Assembly: GCA_943358095.1 (NCBI GenBank)
Contig: CALRGT010000006.1
Span: 1 to 47,419, forward strand
Length of the DNA: 47,419 bases
Origin: an uncultured Candidatus Saccharimonas sp.
GTDB taxonomy: Bacteria; Patescibacteriota; Saccharimonadia; Saccharimonadales; AQU-01
Reading direction: 5' to 3'
Part shown: positions 30,519 to 38,753 of the stretch, piece after piece
How the letters are laid out: each line of letters begins with the position of its first letter
Numbering within the stretch: position 1 is the stretch's first letter
The notes under the pieces: model-generated
What the model was told of the DNA's origin: nothing
Database searches by the model: none
Seen by the model: the letters and a program-made list of their open reading frames with translations, nothing else
Translations under genes and position numbers: made by a program

Positions 30519-32213
30519 ATGACAGACACTACCAAAGATACTATCTATATAGATATTGACGACGAGATTACCAGTATTATTGATAAAGTACGGGCTAGTA
30601 AACATAAAATTGTAGCTTTAGTGTTGCCTAAAAGAGCGGCAACTCTGCAGAGTATAGTTAACATGAAGTTGCTAAAACGAACTGGCGCCGAGACAGACAA
30701 AAGAATAGTTCTAATTACATCTGAGGCTAGTCTTTTGCCGCTAGCTGGAATAGTTGGTATGTATACTGCTAAAACTTTGCAAAGCAAACCAATAATTCCT
30801 AGATCACCCGATACTTCTAATGATGCTGATAGCCTGGATGATGACGAAGATGTTGATGAACCAGAAATTGACAATAAAAAGAGTATCGGCGAGCTTTCAG
30901 GTTATGAAGAAGAACCAGGTGGTGACGATGAAATTAGTAGCTCTACCGAAGTTGAAGAGACTATAGAAGTAGATAACACTATCTCCACCGATAAAGAAGT
31001 AGAAGAAGTATCTAAAAAGGCTAAGAAGAATAAAATAAAGGTCCCTGATTTTGAAGGTTTTCGCTTAAAGCTATTTCTTGGTATATTTTTGATAGTTGCT
31101 TTGGTAGTTGGTTGGTACTTTGCATTTAAGGTTATGCCAAAGGTTAGAGTCGTGGTCAAGACTGATACCAGAACTGTAACGAGCAGCTTAAACTTTTCTG
31201 CTCAAGTTGATATAAAGACGCTAGATGTTGATAAATCACTTGTGCCTGCTGTTGTTAAAGAGCTCAAGAAAACCGACACCGCAAAAATTGCAGCCACAGG
31301 AAAAAAGAATGTTGGCGAAAAAGCTGTCGGCACCATTACACTTAAAAACTGTACAAAGGTTGACGGTGCATTAGTCATACCTTCTGGCACTAGTGTGACT
31401 AGTTCTCCGTATGTTTTCTTGACTCAAGCAGATGTTTCTCTTCCTGCAAGTAGTTTCTCTGGCGGCAACGCATGTTTGACTGCAACCAAGACCGTGAGTG
31501 TTGTTGCGCAAAACTCTGGCGGTCAATACAATCTCAAGGGTGCCCGATCCTTTGTAGTATCAGGATATTCTAGCGTGCTTGGAACTGAAAGCGATATAGC
31601 GCTTGGCACAGACAAAAACATCACCGTTATTAGTCAACAAGATATTGACGGCGCAAAGACCTCGTTATTAGATAAAAGTAAGGACACCGCTTCAGCTGAA
31701 CTTTCAAAGACGCTGACTAGTGCTGGACTTTCGTCGCTACCGGAAACTATCCTAGGTGCAGACCAAGTAATAACTACCGTACCTAATGTTGGCGATGAAG
31801 CTGCTGACGTTACAGTCACGTCGGTAACTTCATATACAATGCTTGGAGTTAAGACGGATGATCTCAAGAAATTAGTTGACGTAGATGCTAGCAAGCAGAT
31901 AGATATAACTAAGCAGCCAATAGTTGATTATGGTCTAGATAAGGCTGTTTACCGTATGACTAGCAAGCGTTCGGCAAACGACCAGAGCTTATCGTTCCAG
32001 ACAGTTTCTACTGCAGGAGCCAAGATTGACCCTGAAGCTCTTAAAAAAGAAATTATCGGCAAGAAAAAAGGTGATGTTCAGCAGATTGTAGGCAATCACC
32101 CAGGTGTTAAAGATGTTACAGTTACTTTTAGCCCGCCATGGGTATCGACTGTTCCTAATAAAACGGCTAGAATAACTATCATATTTGAGCAAACTAATTC
32201 CAATGGTAAATAA
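30519..32213 (+). CDS. Membrane protein with extracytoplasmic baseplate-J-like domain (start revised to ATG 30519)
   Basis: SD gaaggaag; TM LFLGIFLIVALVVGWYFAF; VGTITLKNCTKVDGALVIPSGTSVTSSPYVFLTQADVSLP...VSVVAQNSGGQYNL resembles baseplate J. Confidence 0.6.
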   Translation: MTDTTKDTIYIDIDDEITSIIDKVRASKHKIVALVLPKRAATLQSIVNMKLLKRTGAETDKRIVLITSEASLLPLAGIVGMYTAKTLQSKPIIPRSPDTSNDADSLDDDEDVDEPEIDNKKSIGELSGYEEEPGGDDEISSSTEVEETIEVDNTISTDKEVEEVSKKAKKNKIKVPDFEGFRLKLFLGIFLIVALVVGWYFAFKVMPKVRVVVKTDTRTVTSSLNFSAQVDIKTLDVDKSLVPAVVKELKKTDTAKIAATGKKNVGEKAVGTITLKNCTKVDGALVIPSGTSVTSSPYVFLTQADVSLPASSFSGGNACLTATKTVSVVAQNSGGQYNLKGARSFVVSGYSSVLGTESDIALGTDKNITVISQQDIDGAKTSLLDKSKDTASAELSKTLTSAGLSSLPETILGADQVITTVPNVGDEAADVTVTSVTSYTMLGVKTDDLKKLVDVDASKQIDITKQPIVDYGLDKAVYRMTSKRSANDQSLSFQTVSTAGAKIDPEALKKEIIGKKKGDVQQIVGNHPGVKDVTVTFSPPWVSTVPNKTARITIIFEQTNSNGK

Positions 32214-32628
32214 ATCAATCATCGCGCTGGATGTGGGAAGTAGGCGGGTTGGCGTTGCTCTTGCTAATACGGTGGCGAGATTAGCCAATCCTCTGACTAC
32301 TATTGATCGCAAAACTAGCGATGTCTGGTCGTTATTGGGTAAAATTATCGACGAGAATAAGGTTGATATCATTGTGATTGGTCTGCCAAGAGGAATGTCT
32401 GGCCAAGAAACCGAGCAGACTGCTTTAGTTCGTCAATTCGCCGAGGACTTCAAGTCTAAGTTTAATTTAGATTATAATTTCCAAGACGAAGCCGTGACTT
32501 CAGTAATGGCCGAAGAAGAGCTGCAGGCAAGAGGAGGTTCCTATACTAAGGGAGACATTGACGCACTCTCAGCTACCTATATTTTGAATGATTTTATCAC
32601 CGAAAATTACCAGCAGGATACAAGATGA
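32203..32628 (+). CDS. ruvX: Putative pre-16S rRNA nuclease / YqgF Holliday-junction resolvase-like (start revised to ATG 32203)
   Basis: IALDVGSRRVGVALANTVARLANPLTTI; IVIGLPRGMSGQETEQT; QDEAVTSVMAEE. Confidence 0.93.
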   Translation: MVNKSIIALDVGSRRVGVALANTVARLANPLTTIDRKTSDVWSLLGKIIDENKVDIIVIGLPRGMSGQETEQTALVRQFAEDFKSKFNLDYNFQDEAVTSVMAEEELQARGGSYTKGDIDALSATYILNDFITENYQQDTR

Positions 32629-33683
32629 AGAATTTTATAGCCGGGAAGTCTAATAAGAAAAAGTTACCTAAAACTGTTTTAGTTTCTGGATTGATACTCG
32701 GCCTTATTGTTATTGGGGTTGTTGTCGTGGCGAGGCGAGTTTATATGGACAATCTAGTTGCAGTAAACATAGCTAGTGACGAGAGTGTCGTTGTCGCTAT
32801 TCCATCGGGTTCGTCGCTAGAAGAAATAACAACTATTTTAAAAAATAAGAAAATTATTCGTGCCGACTGGGCCTTTAAGAGATACGTCATTAGTCATGAT
32901 TATAGTAATTCATTAAAGGCTGGTACATATCGATTTAAGCTTAGCCAAGACACAGGGTCTATCGTCAAGGATTTGGTTAACGGTAAGGTAGACGTGACTT
33001 TGTTCACTATATTTCCGGCACGTCGGCTTGATCAAATTAGACAGGATTTTATAGACAAAGGATTTGCGACTGCTGAGGTTGATTTGGCACTCAAGCCATC
33101 TAATTATGCTAGTCATCCCGCCTTGGTGGACAAGCCAGCATCGGCAAATCTAGAGGGTTATTTATATCCTGATTCTTATCAACGTACTGCAGACACTACA
33201 GTTAAGGTTTTAATCAAATCTGCACTAGATGAGATGGCTAAAGTTTTGACGCCAGACGTCCGTGCAAGTATTGCAAAACAAGGCATTAGTACTTACCAGG
33301 CAATTACAATCGCATCAATTGTTGAGCAAGAAATACCATCATCAGCTTCAGAAGATAGGAGAATGGCTGCTCAAGTTTTCTTAAAACGTATTAAACTAGG
33401 AATGCAACTTGGGTCTGATGTGACTGCGTTCTACGGTACCGCCATCAACAATCAGCCCGACTCAGTATCATACGACTCACCCTACAATACTCGTATACAT
33501 TCTGGCTACCCACCAAGTCCGATTGGTAATGTTTCTAGTAGTGGTTTAATGGCTGTTGCAAATCCTGCCGACACAGATTATTTGTACTTCGTTGCTGGTG
33601 ACGATAATATTACTTACTTCTCACGAACTCTTGCTGAGCATGACGCAAATGTCGCTCAGCACTGCAAAATACTTTGTAATTAA
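32625..33683 (+). CDS. mltG: Endolytic murein transglycosylase MltG-like
   Basis: LEGYLYPDSYQ; ITIASIVEQEIPSSASEDRRMAAQVFLKRIKLGMQLGSDVTAFY; SPYNTRIHSGYPPSPIGNVSSSGLMAVANPADTDYLYFVA. Confidence 0.93.
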   Translation: MKNFIAGKSNKKKLPKTVLVSGLILGLIVIGVVVVARRVYMDNLVAVNIASDESVVVAIPSGSSLEEITTILKNKKIIRADWAFKRYVISHDYSNSLKAGTYRFKLSQDTGSIVKDLVNGKVDVTLFTIFPARRLDQIRQDFIDKGFATAEVDLALKPSNYASHPALVDKPASANLEGYLYPDSYQRTADTTVKVLIKSALDEMAKVLTPDVRASIAKQGISTYQAITIASIVEQEIPSSASEDRRMAAQVFLKRIKLGMQLGSDVTAFYGTAINNQPDSVSYDSPYNTRIHSGYPPSPIGNVSSSGLMAVANPADTDYLYFVAGDDNITYFSRTLAEHDANVAQHCKILCN

Positions 33684-33769
33684 GCCGTAGTTGTCTAAAT
33701 TATACGATTTTTGATGAATATTGATCAAAGTGCTTAAGGTTGATTAAAAGCCTGGCTATGATACCATAT

Positions 33770-33901
33770 ATGTACGGTGTTGTATCTGTTGATAGAGCAG
33801 AAACACCATAACCTGAGCCAGTTTTCAAAACGATTGCCAAAAGTGCGGTCAAGATTTAATAAAGGCTCATAGCGTCGGTAATAATCGACGGGAGAATCCT
33901 C
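33770..33901 (+). promoter_or_regulatory. Structured 5' leader of the LysM-CHAP gene
   Basis: GGTGTT/AACACC hairpin (33776-33807), TGAGCC/GGCTCA long-range stem (33814-33869), CGTCG/CGACG hairpin (33873-33890), then GGGAGA. Confidence 0.5.
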
Positions 33902-34018
33902 ATTCGTATACAAGACCTAAGCTTAACCAATAATATTGGGCAAGTATGGAACAAATTTAATCGTAAAGTTACTCGCCTGACGTCAAAAAAGTTACGTCGG
34001 CGAGCTGTTCGCTATGGA

Positions 34019-35044
34019 GTGATCGGCGCCAACGTATTGATTTTATTGTCGGTAGGATTACTAGTTTTAAATAGCTCCTCGCCAAGCTCTTCAGCACGCA
34101 GTAACATCGTAGACCCAAATTCTAACACGCAAACCGTTATAAATCCGTTAGATCAACTATCATCTGCTGATATTGCAGTACAGGTAGCTCGTTTGACTAA
34201 CTTATATGAAGTAACGTCGGTTACCAACAACGCCGATTCTCTTAACTCATTATTGGCGATTAGCTCTTCTGATTTAACTATAGTTACAAAACCACAGGTC
34301 GTATTGACTGCCACTAAATCATACAAAGATATTCAAACATATGTAACTCAAGCGGGAGATACTATTAGTGGGTTAGCAGTTAGGTTCGGTGTAACATCTG
34401 ACACTATTCGTTGGTCTAATGGATTGTCGTCAGGAGACGGATTGGTAGCTGGAAAGACATTGTCTATATCCCCGATAAATGGAATTGTTTATGAAGTTAA
34501 AGTGGGTGACACAGCAGATAAATTAGCATCTAAGTTTAGAGCAAATAAAGATCAGATTGTAGCATTTAATGACGCAGAAATTGGCGGTTTAGTAGCTGGT
34601 CGTAAGATTGTTATACCTGAGGGCGTACAGGTGCCAGTCTATCAAAGTACTTACGCCAGTGGTTTTGCTTGGGGTGGTTACAATGCAATTTATGGTTTCA
34701 ATGGTTATGATTATGGATGGTGTACTTGGTATGTCGCTAATCGAAGAACAGAAATAGGTCGTCCTGTGCCAAGTAATTTAGGCAATGCTTATAGTTGGTA
34801 TGTTTTGGCTCAGCGAGCTGGAATGCCAACTGGAGTAATTCCTGCCGTGGGGGCTGTTGCAGTTAATCAGGCCAATAACCACGTGTCTGTAGTTGAAGCT
34901 GTTAATGACGATGGTAGTTTCTGGGTTTCAGAGATGAACTCTAGCGGACAGGTTTCGATGACGGATCCAACAAGAACGGGTGGCTGGGGTAGACGAGATT
35001 ATAAGATCATCGCTAGTGTCGGCTCGCTAAAATTCATATATTAA
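34019..35044 (+). CDS. LysM (x2) + CHAP-domain cell-wall hydrolase; GTG 34019, or upstream AUU 33902
   Basis: TYVTQAGDTISGLAVRFGVTSDTIRWSNGL; VYEVKVGDTADKLASKFRANKDQIVAFN; CHAP YGWCTWYVANRRTEIGRPVPSNLGNAYSWYVLAQRAG...NNHVSVVEAVNDDGSFWVSEMN. Confidence 0.9.
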   Translation: MIGANVLILLSVGLLVLNSSSPSSSARSNIVDPNSNTQTVINPLDQLSSADIAVQVARLTNLYEVTSVTNNADSLNSLLAISSSDLTIVTKPQVVLTATKSYKDIQTYVTQAGDTISGLAVRFGVTSDTIRWSNGLSSGDGLVAGKTLSISPINGIVYEVKVGDTADKLASKFRANKDQIVAFNDAEIGGLVAGRKIVIPEGVQVPVYQSTYASGFAWGGYNAIYGFNGYDYGWCTWYVANRRTEIGRPVPSNLGNAYSWYVLAQRAGMPTGVIPAVGAVAVNQANNHVSVVEAVNDDGSFWVSEMNSSGQVSMTDPTRTGGWGRRDYKIIASVGSLKFIY

Positions 35045-35102
35045 AGATTATTCTCGTCAACTTTCAGAATTAAATATTAATGTTCTGTGAGCTATTTACA
35101 AC

Positions 35103-35130
35103 ATCCGACTTCCGACTTTTGACTTTTACC
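35103..35130. repeat. Short heptameric repeat (CCGACTT CCGACTT TTGACTT)
   Basis: acatCCGACTTCCGACTTTTGACTTTTAcc directly upstream of the obgE -10. Confidence 0.7.
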
Positions 35131-35144
35131 CCTATAATAAGAGT

Positions 35145-36410
35145 ATGTTTGTAGATAAAGTTGATGTTTCGGTAACAGCTGGCGATGGCGGAAATGGCTA
35201 TCTCGGCTTCAGGCAGGAAAAATTTGTTGATAGAGGCGGTCCTGATGGAGGCGATGGCGGAAACGGTGGTGATGTAGTTTTCGTCGCAAGTCGTAACCAA
35301 AACACACTCGCTACTTTTAGATTTCAGAAACAGCTTTTAGCCGAACCGGGCAAGGGTGGCTTTAAACAGAAAATGCACGGCCGTAGTGGTCAAGATCTTA
35401 TTGTTATGATTCCTGTTGGCACGATGGTTTTTAACGAAGCGGGTGAACTTGTAGCTGACTTAGCACAGGACGAGCAACGAGCAGTTATAGCCAAGGGCGG
35501 TAAGGGTGGCTTTGGTAACGCTCACTTCGTGTCTTCTGTAAGACAAGCGCCAAAAATAGCTGAAAAAGGCGAAAAAGGTGAAACTTTTAACCTTACTTTA
35601 GAAATGAAGATGATTGCAGATGTTGGTGTAGTTGGCCTCCCTAATGCTGGCAAGTCAACATTACTTGGTCACGTAAGTAACGCGCGTCCAGAAATCGCCG
35701 ACTATCCATTTACGACTATTAGACCGAATCTTGGTGTTGTCGATATCGATGAATCCACAAGTTTATTATTTGCAGATATTCCAGGCTTAATTGAAGGCGC
35801 TAGTTTAGGCAAAGGCTTGGGTGATGAGTTCCTTCGTCATATCGAAAGAACCCGCGTACTTATACATATGATAGATGCCTACGGCGACATTGAGTCAGCA
35901 TATAACACTATTCAAAAAGAACTTAAAGATTACAAAGTAGACTTAACTACGCGACCTCAAATTGTTGCATTAAACAAAATTGACGGCTTAACTGATGAGG
36001 ATGTTACTGCTAAATTAACTATTTTACAGGCACTAGTTCCAGCTGAGACTCCATTATTGGCTATATCTGCCAGCAGCGGTAAAGGGATTAAAGAGCTGCT
36101 ATATGAAGTAAAGAGTATCTGTGCCAGAAGAGCCGAAGAAGTAGCTACCGAAAAGGCAGAAGAAGTTCCAATTTTGCGACTACCAGAAACAGAAGACAGC
36201 TGGAAGGTTACCCGCGAAGACGATCGTTATGTCGTAACCGGGCGCAAGATAGAGCGATTTGCTCAACGTACTGATTTCGAAAGTGCTGCTGGCGAACAGC
36301 GTCTCCGTGACATTATGCGTAAAATGGGCATCATGCACGAATTATCACGCCAAGGCATCGAACCAGGTCAGAAAATTGTTATCGGTAACTCCGGCAAACT
36401 CGAGTATTAG
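35145..36410 (+). CDS. obgE: GTPase ObgE/CgtA
   Basis: Gly-rich Obg fold; GVVGLPNAGKSTLLGHVSNARPEIADYPFTTIRPNLGVV; ADIPGLIEGASLGKGLGDEFLRHIERTRVLIHMID. Confidence 0.97.
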   Translation: MFVDKVDVSVTAGDGGNGYLGFRQEKFVDRGGPDGGDGGNGGDVVFVASRNQNTLATFRFQKQLLAEPGKGGFKQKMHGRSGQDLIVMIPVGTMVFNEAGELVADLAQDEQRAVIAKGGKGGFGNAHFVSSVRQAPKIAEKGEKGETFNLTLEMKMIADVGVVGLPNAGKSTLLGHVSNARPEIADYPFTTIRPNLGVVDIDESTSLLFADIPGLIEGASLGKGLGDEFLRHIERTRVLIHMIDAYGDIESAYNTIQKELKDYKVDLTTRPQIVALNKIDGLTDEDVTAKLTILQALVPAETPLLAISASSGKGIKELLYEVKSICARRAEEVATEKAEEVPILRLPETEDSWKVTREDDRYVVTGRKIERFAQRTDFESAAGEQRLRDIMRKMGIMHELSRQGIEPGQKIVIGNSGKLEY

Positions 36411-36431
36411 GCAGTGCTGGCGATAATATAA

Positions 36432-36440
36432 TGTTAAACT
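36432..36440 (+). promoter_or_regulatory. Extended -10 (TGT TAAACT) of sbcB
   Basis: aTGTTAAACTggctatATG. Confidence 0.45.
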
Positions 36441-36446
36441 GGCTAT

Positions 36447-37883
36447 ATGGCTGAGACATTATATTTCTACGATCTTGAGACTAGTGGGTTTAATCCGCGC
36501 GAACAACGGATTATGCAATTTGCAGGGCAGCGCACCGACCTTGACCTTAAACCTATAGGCGAGCCTCACAATATACTTATCGCGCTAAGCGAAGATATTC
36601 TGCCAGATCCTGATGCTATATTAATTACCGGTATTACTCCCCAACAGACAATTGCCGAAGGAATATCTGAAGCAGAATTCTTGAAAATTTTTAATAGTGA
36701 AGTAGCACTGCCTGGTACGATATTTACTGGCTATAATACGATTAGATTTGATGATGAGTTTATGCGCTATAGTCATTACCGTAACTTGTACGATCCTTAC
36801 GAGTGGCAGTGGCGTGACGACAGAAGTAAATGGGATCTGCTCGACCTAGTTCGTATCACTAGAGCTCTAAGGCCTGAAGGTATTAAGTGGCCGTTTGATG
36901 ATGATGGTAAGCCGTCTAACCGTCTTGGCATGCTAACAAGTATCAATGAACTCGAGCACGAAAACGCACACGATGCACTGAGTGATGTAAGGGCATCCAT
37001 CGATTTAGCAAGATTGATACACGCCAAGCAACCTAAACTTTTTAATTACTCATTGGCTAATCGTAGTAAACAAAAAGTAGCCGAGTTAGTACTGGCGGGC
37101 AAACCTTTTGTCTATACATCTGGTAAGTTTGATACTGAATACGAAAAAACGGCTGTAGTAAGCGTTGTCGCAAAAGGCGATGATAGACAAGGTGTAGTAG
37201 TCTTTGATTTACGTTTTGACCCCAACGACTATAAGGATATGTCAGTCGAAGAATTAGCCGAGGCGATGCGTTGGCATAAACCGGGCGAAAAGGTTGCTTC
37301 GATACCAGTTAAGACGATTAAGTTCAATCGTTGTCCAGCCGTTGCGCCAATAAGTGTACTCAATGCAGAGGTAACTGGCAGGCTTAAAATAGACATGAGC
37401 AAAGTTGCAGCCCATCAAGAAGCGCTAGCCAAGTTGCCGGATTTTGCGAACAACATACTTAAGGCAGTGGCGTTATTAGATAAACAGCAACAGACAAGTC
37501 AATCAACCGAAGAGAGAACAGTTGATGCACAGATGTATGATGGATTTATGGGAGATAGCGATAAGCGGTTGATGGCTAAACTAAGGACTGTTAATCCGAG
37601 TGAGTTTAATGATTATCTTGATGATATACAGGACAAACGACTAAAAAATCTTTTGCCATTATATAAAGCTCGCAATTATCTTAAAAGTTTGACTAGTGAC
37701 GAGCGCCAAGTATGGGATGAGTTTAAGAACGCAAGATTATTTTCTAGTGACAATGATAGTCGTATGGCCAAATTCATGAAACGTATAGAAGAGCTTAGAT
37801 CCTTGCCGGCCACAAATGACCAACAACAGTATCTTTTGACTGAGTTGGAGCTTTACGGTCAAAGTTTGCTTCCTAGCTCCTAG
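36447..37883 (+). CDS. sbcB: Exodeoxyribonuclease I
   Basis: LYFYDLETSGFNPREQRIMQFAGQRTD; FTGYNTIRFDDEFMRY; HENAHDALSDVRASIDLARLI. Confidence 0.92.
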   Translation: MAETLYFYDLETSGFNPREQRIMQFAGQRTDLDLKPIGEPHNILIALSEDILPDPDAILITGITPQQTIAEGISEAEFLKIFNSEVALPGTIFTGYNTIRFDDEFMRYSHYRNLYDPYEWQWRDDRSKWDLLDLVRITRALRPEGIKWPFDDDGKPSNRLGMLTSINELEHENAHDALSDVRASIDLARLIHAKQPKLFNYSLANRSKQKVAELVLAGKPFVYTSGKFDTEYEKTAVVSVVAKGDDRQGVVVFDLRFDPNDYKDMSVEELAEAMRWHKPGEKVASIPVKTIKFNRCPAVAPISVLNAEVTGRLKIDMSKVAAHQEALAKLPDFANNILKAVALLDKQQQTSQSTEERTVDAQMYDGFMGDSDKRLMAKLRTVNPSEFNDYLDDIQDKRLKNLLPLYKARNYLKSLTSDERQVWDEFKNARLFSSDNDSRMAKFMKRIEELRSLPATNDQQQYLLTELELYGQSLLPSS

Positions 37884-38039
37884 ATTTTTAACGACTAAAG
37901 TTCCAGAGTAGTACATTATTTGCATGCGCATCAACAAATTTTATAATCACAAAAATACAACGCATAATATATTAAAGGATGTGGTAACCTAAATAAATTA
38001 CAATGTCTGTAAAACATATAGTGTGAACAAAAACAATTT

Positions 38040-38693
38040 ATGAGTAGACCAGAATATAACCAAAGGGCAGATTTGCCGGCTAACAGAGAGCTGCGAAGAG
38101 CTTTGTCTGCGCACCGGCCAAAGTCATTTGGCATTAGAAGATTATTGGAGGACCAGGACAATATCGGCCTGACGGCTGTTTGGGATGGCCTGCAATCTGC
38201 TAAAGATATACCGGACACTCTTGAGCCAAGATTAGAAAAAGGCGTAACATTACTGCCAAAAAGAGTTTTGGGCGCACAACTAACAAGGGGTCTAGTTATA
38301 GGTCATCGGCTTGGACAGGCTCATACCGAATTTGAGCGCGACCAGAAGCTAAATACAATTAGAGAGCCGCTAGTTGTTGAATTAGGTAGAACTGCTATAT
38401 TACGCCGTAAAACTGTCTACGTGCCAGTTATCAGTGAGGAGTTAGAGATTGAACGCGAACGGCTGTTTCATATTCTAGAAAAAGCCGGATTTAAGGGTGC
38501 ACACAAAAGTTTGAGCAAGCCACTGCATATAACTTTGGGTGAGGCTAGCAAACCAATATCTTTAACAGAAGAACGCCACGTTAGACATTCTATCGACGAT
38601 ACTCTAGGCGACAATCAGTTTGTTCAGTTGCAGGAATGGGAGACTTATCCTTCTGTTGACCAGTTAGACGGCATTAATCCTGACGATTTTTAG
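38040..38693 (+). CDS. Hypothetical protein
   Basis: Intact 217-aa ORF; a single HIT motif (KPLHITLGEAS), insufficient for 2H phosphoesterase assignment. Confidence 0.55.
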   Translation: MSRPEYNQRADLPANRELRRALSAHRPKSFGIRRLLEDQDNIGLTAVWDGLQSAKDIPDTLEPRLEKGVTLLPKRVLGAQLTRGLVIGHRLGQAHTEFERDQKLNTIREPLVVELGRTAILRRKTVYVPVISEELEIERERLFHILEKAGFKGAHKSLSKPLHITLGEASKPISLTEERHVRHSIDDTLGDNQFVQLQEWETYPSVDQLDGINPDDF

Positions 38694-38734
38694 TATTCTT
38701 TTCGCCCTAGGTACTAGAAAAATTGTTCATTTTC

Positions 38735-38743
38735 TGCTAAACT
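38735..38743 (+). promoter_or_regulatory. Extended -10 (TGC TAAACT) of uvrA
   Basis: tcTGCTAAACTagttcgacttATG. Confidence 0.45.
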
Positions 38744-38753
38744 AGTTCGACTT

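Noticed and set aside
31989-32372. 127-aa antisense ORF across the baseplate-J-like gene end and ruvX
   Set aside because: Overlaps two confident + strand genes; no supporting features.
33684-34018. c-di-AMP (ydaO) riboswitch upstream of LysM-CHAP
   Set aside because: Gene context fits and GGGAGAATCC resembles one ydaO segment, but the GGGGGA(A/C)CC core and 3' CCGUCAGCUAACCUCG-like segment are absent; retained only as an unassigned structured leader.
38040-38693. 2H phosphoesterase (2'-5' RNA ligase-like) assignment
   Set aside because: Only one HxT motif (HIT) was found; two are needed.
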